Source: JAOAJF01 sp046295675
GTDB taxonomy: Archaea > Micrarchaeota > Micrarchaeia > Anstonellales > Anstonellaceae
Direction of reading: 5' to 3'
Length of the DNA: 11,011 nt
Assembly (NCBI GenBank): GCA_046295675.1
Contig: JBKBMW010000027.1
Coordinates: 1 to 11,011, forward strand
Shown piece after piece: positions 4,934-11,011 of the stretch. The notes beneath the pieces were generated by a model. The model ran no database searches, was not told the origin of the DNA, and saw only the letters and a program-made list of their open reading frames with translations. The position numbers were made by a program, and so were the translations under genes. Numbering within the stretch: the first letter of the stretch is position 1; each line of letters begins with the position of its first letter.

Positions 4934-5842
4934 ATGACTAGCACTAAATGTCCTGAATGTGGAAGTAAAAAAATAATAAAAGATTATGCTAAAGGAGAGA
5001 TAGTTTGCGCCCAGTGTGGGGTAGTAATAGAAGAAAATATTGAAGATCATCGGCCAGAATGGAGATCTTTTGATTCTGAGCAAAGAGAAAAACGAGCCAG
5101 AGGTGGAGCTCCTATAAAGTATATGAGACCAAACAAAGGATTAGTAACTGAGATTGATCAGTATAATCGAGATATTAGAGGTGCAAAAATTTCGCCTAAA
5201 AAACAAGCTCAACTTTATAGAATGAGAAAATGGCATAAACGAGCCTCGATTGCTACTTCCATGGAAAGAAATCTAGCAATAGCACTATCGGAGTTAGATA
5301 GAATTGCTTCCTATTTAGGATTGCCAGATTCAGTGAGAGAATCTGCTGCATTACTTTATAGAAAATGCATTAAAGCCGAGCTTATTAGAGGAAGATTGAT
5401 AGAATCAGTGGTTGCTGCTGTGATTTATGCAACCTGTCGTTTGCAGGGAAATCCTAGGACTTTGGAGGAATTATCTAAAGTTTCTGGGATTGAAAAAAAA
5501 GAGATTGGACGAGCTTACAGATTTGTTAGAAGGGAATTAAAACTTGATATCCCATTAACTGATCCTGCCCAATATGTTCCAAAATTTACAGCTGCTCTAA
5601 AGTTATCTGGACAGGTACAGGAAAAAGCAATTAAACTTTTAAGAAAAGCTATAAACAAAGGATTGATTTCTGGGAGAGGCCCAACAGGTGTTGCAGCTGC
5701 AGCAGTATATATTGCCTCTGCAATATGTGATGAACGAAGAACACAAAAAGAAGTTGCAGATGTTGCAGGTGTAACTGAAGTAACTATAAGAAATAGGTAT
5801 AGGGAACTAAAAAAGGAGCTTGGACTTAAAATAGCATTATAA
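4934..5842 (+). CDS. tfb: Transcription initiation factor IIB (TFB)
   Basis: The 302-residue general factor binds the TBP-TATA complex and the BRE element and recruits RNA polymerase. An N-terminal zinc ribbon has Cys6, Cys9, Cys25 and Cys28 in CxxC pairs. The B-reader/linker region (EWRSFDSEQREKRARGG, about 42-58) reaches the polymerase active-site cleft. Two cyclin-like repeats follow (about 105-195 and 205-295). Each ends in a helix-turn-helix; the last (TQKEVADVAGVTEVTIRNRY) is the BRE-recognition unit. Length and all domains are normal, so it should be fully functional. It has its own promoter with strong BRE/TATA and ribosome site. No second TFB or other basal factor is in the window. 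Confidence 0.97.
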   Translation: MTSTKCPECGSKKIIKDYAKGEIVCAQCGVVIEENIEDHRPEWRSFDSEQREKRARGGAPIKYMRPNKGLVTEIDQYNRDIRGAKISPKKQAQLYRMRKWHKRASIATSMERNLAIALSELDRIASYLGLPDSVRESAALLYRKCIKAELIRGRLIESVVAAVIYATCRLQGNPRTLEELSKVSGIEKKEIGRAYRFVRRELKLDIPLTDPAQYVPKFTAALKLSGQVQEKAIKLLRKAINKGLISGRGPTGVAAAAVYIASAICDERRTQKEVADVAGVTEVTIRNRYRELKKELGLKIAL

Positions 5843-5851
5843 CTTTGTTAA

Positions 5852-5866
5852 TTTTTCTTTTTTTTT
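5852..5866 (+). terminator. T-tract terminator after tfb
   Basis: Ten bases after the tfb stop is a 15-base plus-strand run made only of T except one C, followed by GATTTT. This matches archaeal oligo-T termination. It lies in the 41-base gap between the convergent tfb and pilus-platform genes. No similar T-run is seen in the minus direction, so termination of the pilus operon is less clear. Confidence 0.6.
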
Positions 5867-5883
5867 GATTTTAAATTAAAGAG

Positions 5884-6930
5884 TTAAAAAAATGCACTTA
5901 AAAAACCATGCAACAATGTTTTTATAACAAAATAAACTGCATAAGCTCCAATTGCAAGTAGAGGCATATATTTTATTCCATAAAGAATTTTTCCTTCTGC
6001 TATAACTCCAATAAAAATAGAAACCAACAAAGAGGTAACAAAAATTAGCCCAAGTGCTGCAGTATTGACAAATTCAGAAGTTAATCCAAGATTAGGAGAT
6101 ATCATTCCACTTATTGTTTGTGTAGAACTGGAAGAATTGGTCTTTAATCCAGCTTGCAAGCTTGTAAAGATGGATAAAAATTCTGTTGAAATCCCAAGTA
6201 AAACTGGAAGCCCGATTATTAAAATAAAAACCAAGAAGATAGTATAGGTTTTTGTATTTAGAACAGTTTCTTTTTTTAATTCATCTAAATCCCTTATTTC
6301 TTCAGCAGCAGTCTCAAGTAAATTGGCCAATTTTCCTCCAGACTTGAGCCCATTTTCAAAAAAAGCAATAGTTCTTCTTAAAACATTTGAATCAATATTG
6401 TTTGTAAGAGCATTGAGAGCATCTGTAAAACTTTCTGTTCCCAAAGAGTATGCTGCAACTTTTTTTACTTCTCGCTCCAATGGCCCAAATTCTGGTCTTG
6501 CAGCAGCTTGAAAAGCTGCAAATGGGGTAAGCCCAGCATGCATGTTTGCTGCTACCATTAAAAGAAAATCCGGCAATACCTCCTCAACTCTTTTTGTTGT
6601 GTCATGAATTAAATAGTATAAGTGAAGATAAAATAAAGTTAGAATAAAGAGAAATGCAATTATAAAAAAGAAGAGCATATAACCAATCATATATACTATT
6701 TTAAAATTGTTAGGATAGCCAAAACCAAGATCAGTTTTTAGAAGATAGGACAACACCACTGGAATTAATGCAACCACAAAGCCAAATACTAATGCAGTGG
6801 TTATTCTAAAACCAAGCCATAGCTGAGGAGGTTCTGAAATCCCAGCATAAGTAAGCAATTTTGCTAGGCGAGTGTTTGATTCTTTTGGTTTTGTTTCAAT
6901 AAATTTTTTACTTAAAATTATTTTTTTCAT
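5884..6930 (-). CDS. Type II secretion/type IV pilus platform protein (T2SSF domain), TadC-like
   Basis: The 348-residue integral membrane protein has one T2SSF domain (about 115-225). Its cytoplasmic helical bundle begins RVEEVLPDFLLMVAANMHAG, the usual start of the domain, and contains GGKLANLLETAAEEIRD. Two hydrophobic segments precede it (about 41-64 and 78-108) and three follow (about 228-252, 288-312, 320-343). It would form the inner-membrane platform on which the ATPase acts to assemble pilin-like subunits. It is the last gene of the operon, starting 13 bases after the preceding stop, with an AGGGA-like ribosome site in that gap. Domain family is clear. Orthology to bacterial TadC or archaellum ArlJ is not, since a split pair of F proteins occurs in several archaeal pilus types. 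Confidence 0.85.
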   Translation of the reverse strand: MKKIILSKKFIETKPKESNTRLAKLLTYAGISEPPQLWLGFRITTALVFGFVVALIPVVLSYLLKTDLGFGYPNNFKIVYMIGYMLFFFIIAFLFILTLFYLHLYYLIHDTTKRVEEVLPDFLLMVAANMHAGLTPFAAFQAAARPEFGPLEREVKKVAAYSLGTESFTDALNALTNNIDSNVLRRTIAFFENGLKSGGKLANLLETAAEEIRDLDELKKETVLNTKTYTIFLVFILIIGLPVLLGISTEFLSIFTSLQAGLKTNSSSSTQTISGMISPNLGLTSEFVNTAALGLIFVTSLLVSIFIGVIAEGKILYGIKYMPLLAIGAYAVYFVIKTLLHGFLSAFF

Positions 6931-6943
6931 CGATTAGGTCCCT

Positions 6944-7831
6944 CTAGCCATACATTTTTGGTCTTCTAACATAAACATAACCTATAATAATCATCTGAAC
7001 AATAACCGAGATAACAATTAATGTCAAATAGACTGACGGAGTAATTCCAAGCACTCCAAAAACTGAAAAAATTACAAGAACCGTGCTACCAACAGTTGGA
7101 AGAACAGCAGCTGCAAGTAGATATATCAAAACAATAAAATTAAGCTCTGCATTGTATGCTTTTATTTGTTTTAATTGGTCATCTACCAACATTTTAATTA
7201 TACCTTTTAATGTAGTTGTGAGGTTTGTTCCTGATCTGATTGCAGTAACTAATTGCCAACACATTTTTTTTAGGTATTTTGATTGATTTTGTATTGCCAT
7301 TTCTTCCAAAGCTGCTATAAGTGCTTTCCCGCTAGCAGCTTGTTTTGAAACCTTTTTAAATTCTACTGAAACCTGATCATAATCCCCTTCAGCAACATTT
7401 TCTATTGTTTGATAGAGAGGTATTCCAGAGCTTATTTGTATAAGCATATCCCTAGAGGCAAAGATTAATCCCCTATCGATTTTAGCAGCAACTGATTTGG
7501 ATGTAATTTTTGGATAATACAGATTAAGAGCAAAGAAAAAGATTGTTGTTAAAAGAAAACCAAAAAAAGGGAGCAGAATATTTAACGGGAATTCAAAACC
7601 ACGCAGCTGGCTGACTATAATTAAAAAAATTAATGAAAAAATACCAAGAATTAGTGCAGAAAGAAATGAACCAACAACATAGCTCTCTGCTTCTATTTCA
7701 ATATGTGCATTTGATAAATCATATTTTAATCCAGGCATGGTCTGAACCACTTTTTGCCCAAAACCCTTAAACCTTAGCCCGGCCTCTTTGATTACATTTT
7801 CAGGTAAAAACATAAAGCCGATGGTTTTCAT
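6944..7831 (-). CDS. Type II secretion/type IV pilus platform protein (T2SSF domain), TadB-like
   Basis: This second F-family protein, about 295 residues, has two N-terminal membrane segments (about 50-75 and 82-107). A cytoplasmic T2SSF domain follows (about 115-225) with the pattern ASRDMLIQISSGIPLYQTIENVA, and two membrane segments come near the C-terminus (about 233-260 and 265-288). With the next gene it would form a two-part platform equivalent to the single long ArlJ/PilC-type proteins. I prefer ATG at 7831 because the upstream AAAGGTATGAAA places a GGT-type ribosome site at the same spacing as in dnaG. The ATG at 7837 would overlap that site and add two residues. It lies 24 bases after the ATPase stop, so the three genes form an operon. 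Confidence 0.85.
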   Translation of the reverse strand: MKTIGFMFLPENVIKEAGLRFKGFGQKVVQTMPGLKYDLSNAHIEIEAESYVVGSFLSALILGIFSLIFLIIVSQLRGFEFPLNILLPFFGFLLTTIFFFALNLYYPKITSKSVAAKIDRGLIFASRDMLIQISSGIPLYQTIENVAEGDYDQVSVEFKKVSKQAASGKALIAALEEMAIQNQSKYLKKMCWQLVTAIRSGTNLTTTLKGIIKMLVDDQLKQIKAYNAELNFIVLIYLLAAAVLPTVGSTVLVIFSVFGVLGITPSVYLTLIVISVIVQMIIIGYVYVRRPKMYG

Positions 7832-7855
7832 TTTCATACCTTTTTTTAAAATTTT

Positions 7856-9610
7856 TTATTGTTGTGTTTTGTTTAATTTATCTTTTTGTTTTCTGTTAAG
7901 GTTATTGAGAGCAATTTCATAGATTTCTTCTGGGTTTGAATAATAAAGAGAAAATATTTTTCCAACCTCATCGATTTGTGTAATCTTGTTTTCTACCATC
8001 CATCTTAGTATTGTTTGTCTTTTTTTGTTATCTTTTTCTATCTGTTCTTTTGTCATACCGGTGTGCAGATTAAGCTCCTTATAAAATCTTATAGGCTCCC
8101 CAACTTTTTCCCAGGTATCTGTCCTTGGCCTCCACCTATATACAATGTTTGGTTCTAAAATCCCTTCCCCAGTACCTTCTGGGATTTCTGCGATTTCTAA
8201 AGTTCTTCGAAGATTTCGCCTTCTGTCTCTAAATTGAACAACCAACAGATGCATAGTATCTAAATCACTTGCAGGAAGGCTAATTGGGGGAGTGGTAAGC
8301 CTTCTGATGGCTTGAGCAGCAGTATCAGCATGAAAAGTGCTATATACTGAATGCCCAGTATGCATTGCCTCAAAGGCAACCTCTGCCTCTCGCTGCTTTC
8401 TAATCTCACCAACTAGTATTCTATCTGGTCTCATTCTTAGAGAAGTTATTATTAGGTCCAGCATCGTTACCTCTCCTTGCCCTTCTGGATTTGGAAGCCT
8501 TGTAAGTAATGGAATCCAATTCCATTGATGTTTTGGAAGCATAAGTTCACGAGTATCTTCTATAGTTATTATTCTTTGATTTGGAGGTATAAATGAGGCA
8601 AGAGCATTTAGAGCAGAGGTTTTTCCAGAGGCTGTTCCTCCAACTACCATCAAGTTCATCTCATAGTGAAAAGCCTGCCAAAGCATAGCAGTCATTTCAT
8701 AGTTCATGGTATGAGCTGGCTCAGAAATCAGGCTTATTATAGTCCATGGTACCCTTGCAAATCTTCTTATAGTTATTGTATTTCCATGAGAGGATATTGG
8801 ATTAAGAGTTGCGCATACCCTATCTCCTGTTTCCAGTCTAGCATCCAAAATCGGCGTTAAAGTTGCGATTTGTCTTCCTACTCTTCTGGCTATTTGGGAA
8901 GCATAATTAAAAATTGCATTTTCATCAGGCATATAAATATTTGTTTTAAGCCAGCCATATTTTCTATGATAAACAGCAACAGAATCTTTAGAATTATTTA
9001 TAGCAATTTCTTCCAACATATCGTCTTTGTTTATTAGGTCTAACTCCCCAAGCCCAAACATTCTATGTAAGAGTAATCCAGACAGGATATCACTAACTTC
9101 TGGGCCAAGGCTGAATTGGGCAATATACTGCTTTATTTTTTCATGAAACCTTCCTTTAATTGCAAGCATTTTTTCAACATCAGCTACTTCAGATGCTTCT
9201 GCAGGGACCTCTTTTACTAAATTTTCTTTTATTTGATCCAAAAAAATTTTAGTTCCTGGCGAGAGTTCTATCAAAGAGATAGAATAAAGTTTATACTGGG
9301 CAAAATCAAGAATACTTACACTAACTGGTACCTGGTCTGCTTTGAATGTATATTCAGCTATTATATTTTTTGTTTTATCTTCTTCTTCGTTTGTTTCTTT
9401 TTTATCTATATGTGGATAGCCTAGAAAAGAAGCCTTTGGTGGCTCTAAGATATTTATTGGGTAGGTTATTTGAATCAAGCCTGCTTGCTCTAATGCATTT
9501 GCTATAGCTAGAACAGAAGAAAAAGGAATATTTAATTTTGATGCTAATTTTGTAAGAGAGCTTTCGGTTTTAAGCAAGGCTAGAAATTCATCTATTTTTG
9601 TTTGAAGCAT
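7856..9610 (-). CDS. Type II/IV secretion system ATPase (TadA/ArlI/VirB11-like) with N-terminal winged-helix-like segment
   Basis: The 584-residue protein is the motor for assembly of a pilus-like structure. All catalytic elements are present: Walker A GGTASGKT (324-331, Lys330), Asp box ITIEDTREL (348-356), Walker B RPDRILVGE (394-402, Glu402) and His box HTGHSVYSTFH (417-427). The N2-type domain (about 190-300) precedes them. At residues 10-50 is a helix-turn-helix-like segment (LTKLASKLNIPFSSVLAIANALEQAG), followed by a Lys/Glu-rich linker and another small domain. The frame is open back to 9742, but I chose ATG at 9610. GTGAT is a good ribosome site six bases upstream of it, and a start farther up would overlap the divergent gene. 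It is first in an operon with two platform proteins. Pilus, Tad-like and archaellum-like systems cannot be told apart here, and no pilin is visible. Confidence 0.92.
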   Translation of the reverse strand: MLQTKIDEFLALLKTESSLTKLASKLNIPFSSVLAIANALEQAGLIQITYPINILEPPKASFLGYPHIDKKETNEEEDKTKNIIAEYTFKADQVPVSVSILDFAQYKLYSISLIELSPGTKIFLDQIKENLVKEVPAEASEVADVEKMLAIKGRFHEKIKQYIAQFSLGPEVSDILSGLLLHRMFGLGELDLINKDDMLEEIAINNSKDSVAVYHRKYGWLKTNIYMPDENAIFNYASQIARRVGRQIATLTPILDARLETGDRVCATLNPISSHGNTITIRRFARVPWTIISLISEPAHTMNYEMTAMLWQAFHYEMNLMVVGGTASGKTSALNALASFIPPNQRIITIEDTRELMLPKHQWNWIPLLTRLPNPEGQGEVTMLDLIITSLRMRPDRILVGEIRKQREAEVAFEAMHTGHSVYSTFHADTAAQAIRRLTTPPISLPASDLDTMHLLVVQFRDRRRNLRRTLEIAEIPEGTGEGILEPNIVYRWRPRTDTWEKVGEPIRFYKELNLHTGMTKEQIEKDNKKRQTILRWMVENKITQIDEVGKIFSLYYSNPEEIYEIALNNLNRKQKDKLNKTQQ

Positions 9611-9659
9611 AAAAAAATCACACTGAAAGAAATTTAAAACTTTTGTGTTTATTTTCTTT
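9611..9659. promoter_or_regulatory. Compact divergent promoter between the ATPase and PH-domain genes
   Basis: Only 49 bases separate the two start codons (9610 minus, 9660 plus). The palindromic core TTTAAA (9633-9638), within AATTTAAAAC, has its centre about 25 bases from each ATG, the distance from TATA box to transcription start. A single TATA element could therefore drive leaderless transcripts in both directions. Against this for the minus gene, GTGAT (9617-9621 on the minus strand) looks like a ribosome site, which would need a start farther upstream. Confidence 0.35.
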
Positions 9660-10127
9660 ATGGCAAGAATAGTGGCAAAACCACATTTAATCTTTTTTTT
9701 TATATCTAATTTTTTTCTTTTACTTTTAATTTCATTTATCATAATTTTGGCTGCTATTTTTTTGTTTGCTTTTATCCATTCAATTGATTGGGTAGTGTTT
9801 CTTTTTTTCTTTGGTATGGCAGTAATTTCAGGTATTGCTAGTTGGGTTTATTCCTATTTGTATTATTTAAACACTTCTTTAATTGTAGATGAGGAAAAGG
9901 TTATTTATGAATATGGAATTTTACATCATTCAGTAAATACAATTCCATTAAAAAACATAACAGATTTTTCTCTAAAAAGAAGTTTTATTCAAAGATTGTT
10001 TAATATTGCAACCCTTTCAATAAATACTGCTGGAGGACAAGGTTTTGAAATAAATGCATTGGATTTTAATTATCCTGAAGTTTTTCGGATTAGTTCTCTT
10101 TTAAACTCCAAAATTCATCGCCATTAA
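9660..10127 (+). CDS. Two-helix membrane protein with bacterial-type PH domain (bPH2/YdbS-like)
   Basis: The 155-residue protein has two hydrophobic segments (about 10-38 and 43-67) followed by a soluble domain (about 72-150). That domain shows the bPH2 pattern: LNTSLIVDEEKVIYEYGIL, then an IPLKNITDFSLKRSFIQRLF segment and STINTAGG-like strands (here LSINTAGGQGFEI). Such proteins sit in the cytoplasmic membrane with the PH-like domain facing the cytosol; most have no defined function. I chose ATG at 9660. There is no ribosome site, and a TATA-like element about 25 bases upstream suggests a leaderless mRNA. A GTG at 9645 is a possible alternative. It ends one base before the stop of the convergent gene to its right. 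Any link to the pilus operon is only by position. Confidence 0.75.
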   Translation: MARIVAKPHLIFFFISNFFLLLLISFIIILAAIFLFAFIHSIDWVVFLFFFGMAVISGIASWVYSYLYYLNTSLIVDEEKVIYEYGILHHSVNTIPLKNITDFSLKRSFIQRLFNIATLSINTAGGQGFEINALDFNYPEVFRISSLLNSKIHRH

Positions 10128-10128
10128 A

Positions 10129-11011
10129 CTACTTTCTAAAAATAGTAGGATAACCAACATAATTTATATTTTTACAACTTAGGTTTAATAAAGCAGGAAG
10201 GTAGGATTTTACTTCTCCATAAGCTGTGCTGTTTAATTCTGCTTCAAATTTGAATTTACAGCTTATATTTTGTTTTGTATAAGGAGTAATATATGTTGAG
10301 TTTGGATCAGACCAAAATATGATTTGAGAGGCAGAAGGAATATAATCCAAATGCACTGAATAGATTTTATAGGATGAGGAATCAAGGTAAGTTGCAGAAA
10401 AATTATTTTGATTATTTAAGGAAAAGTAAACCCCATTGTTATGCTCATTAGTTTCATCGAAAAAAGTTATATTTGAAAAGATTTCTGTTCCAGTTGTTTG
10501 CCAGTCCACGTAATTTATAGTACTAGCATTTGAAGGGGCAGAGCAATTTATATCCATTTTTATTTTTTGTAAGTTAATATTTGGAGCTAAAATTATTTTT
10601 ATTTGATCATAATTAGGATTTGAGTTATTTTGCGAATAGTTTATGTCAAAATTTGTTATCAACTTCAAACCACTTTGATTTATTTCAGTAGAATTGAGAG
10701 TGGTATTGCAATTTGTTATTTCATTATAATAATTCAAGAACTGATAAAAACCACTTAGATTGATTTGAGAGTTGCTTATTTGTTCCAAAGGAAAACCCTT
10801 ATCTTCTACAATTAGTATAAGTGAGCTTTGGTTTCTATAACTATAAATCTTTATTTTATCTGTTAGAGCTTTATCAACATAATCCTCGAATCCAAGAGCT
10901 TTACTAATTTCACCTTTACTTAGATAATAATTAAATAGTAATTTTGCAGACTGCTTTTTTTCCTCAACACTACCTGCAATAAAGATTCTATTTAAAATAT
11001 TAATTTTTTTT
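10129..11011 (-). CDS. Asn-rich, sequon-rich protein of unknown function, probably extracellular (5' end off the window)
   Basis: The minus-strand frame is open from the right edge (first full codon ends at 11010) to the TAG at 10129-10131, giving 293 residues with no in-frame ATG. The start and any signal peptide therefore lie outside. A TTG at 10788 is just an internal codon. The right-hand part begins with a Lys-rich segment (INILNRIFIAGSVEEKKQ). From about residue 75 the protein is strongly Asn-, Ser-, Thr- and Tyr-rich, with four Cys and about fourteen N-x-S/T sequons. That composition is typical of surface or secreted archaeal proteins that are N-glycosylated. I recognise no family. It lies near the pilus-type operon and on the same strand, so it could be a surface component or substrate, but this is inference only. 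Confidence 0.65.
   Translation of the reverse strand, partial: KKINILNRIFIAGSVEEKKQSAKLLFNYYLSKGEISKALGFEDYVDKALTDKIKIYSYRNQSSLILIVEDKGFPLEQISNSQINLSGFYQFLNYYNEITNCNTTLNSTEINQSGLKLITNFDINYSQNNSNPNYDQIKIILAPNINLQKIKMDINCSAPSNASTINYVDWQTTGTEIFSNITFFDETNEHNNGVYFSLNNQNNFSATYLDSSSYKIYSVHLDYIPSASQIIFWSDPNSTYITPYTKQNISCKFKFEAELNSTAYGEVKSYLPALLNLSCKNINYVGYPTIFRK

Noticed and set aside
4889..5083. Minus-strand open frame opposite the start of tfb
   Set aside because: It is the antisense of the zinc-ribbon region of a clear TFB gene and has no domain pattern of its own.
9611..9742. A 44-residue N-terminal extension of the ATPase
   Set aside because: The added segment is Lys/Ile/Phe-rich without domain character, overlaps the divergent PH-protein gene and promoter, and the ATG at 9610 has a good GTGAT ribosome site.
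10129..10788. A complete 219-residue gene starting at TTG 10788
   Set aside because: My translation shows the frame stays open to the right edge with similar composition, so the gene is truncated by the window rather than starting at a rare TTG.

Overview
The window is AT-rich and archaeal. It carries an archaeal-type DnaG (TOPRIM) protein, a TFB general transcription factor, an ArlI/TadA-type secretion ATPase with two F-family membrane proteins, a tRNA-Val without an encoded CCA, TATA-type promoters, GGTG-type Shine-Dalgarno sites and T-tract terminators. The very low GC, small genes and tight spacing would suit a DPANN-type genome, but nothing here fixes the lineage.

Left part (1-2115). 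The 3' end of a PIN-domain protein gene enters from the left edge and converges on a minimal RNA-ligase-family nucleotidyltransferase. Next on the minus strand come ribose-5-phosphate isomerase A (rpiA) and a small two-helix membrane protein. A 20-bp palindrome lies just upstream of the ligase TATA box.

Middle (2116-5883), plus strand. A flavodoxin-fold oxidoreductase with a lysine-rich tail is followed by a 272-base gene-free stretch, then dnaG, tRNA-Val(GAC) and tfb. The stretch before dnaG is the most unusual part of the window. It has a 9-bp perfect hairpin stem, a 17-bp near-perfect long-range inverted repeat with a further helix nested in it, and short repeats that allow competing pairings. 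It may be a structured non-coding RNA or a regulatory leader; I recognise no known family. A second small hairpin with a GNRA-type loop sits between the tRNA and tfb.

Right part (5884-11011). A minus-strand operon encodes an ATPase with an N-terminal winged-helix-like segment, then two T2SSF-domain membrane proteins: the motor and platform of an archaeal type IV pilus/Tad-like machine. No pilin or prepilin peptidase is visible. Divergent from the ATPase is a two-helix membrane protein with a bacterial-type PH domain (bPH2). Converging on that, one base away, is the 3' part of an Asn-rich protein with many N-glycosylation sequons, whose 5' end lies beyond the right edge. It looks extracellular.

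Overall these are mostly housekeeping information-processing genes beside a surface-appendage locus. I see no CRISPR array, insertion sequence or recognisable defence island.
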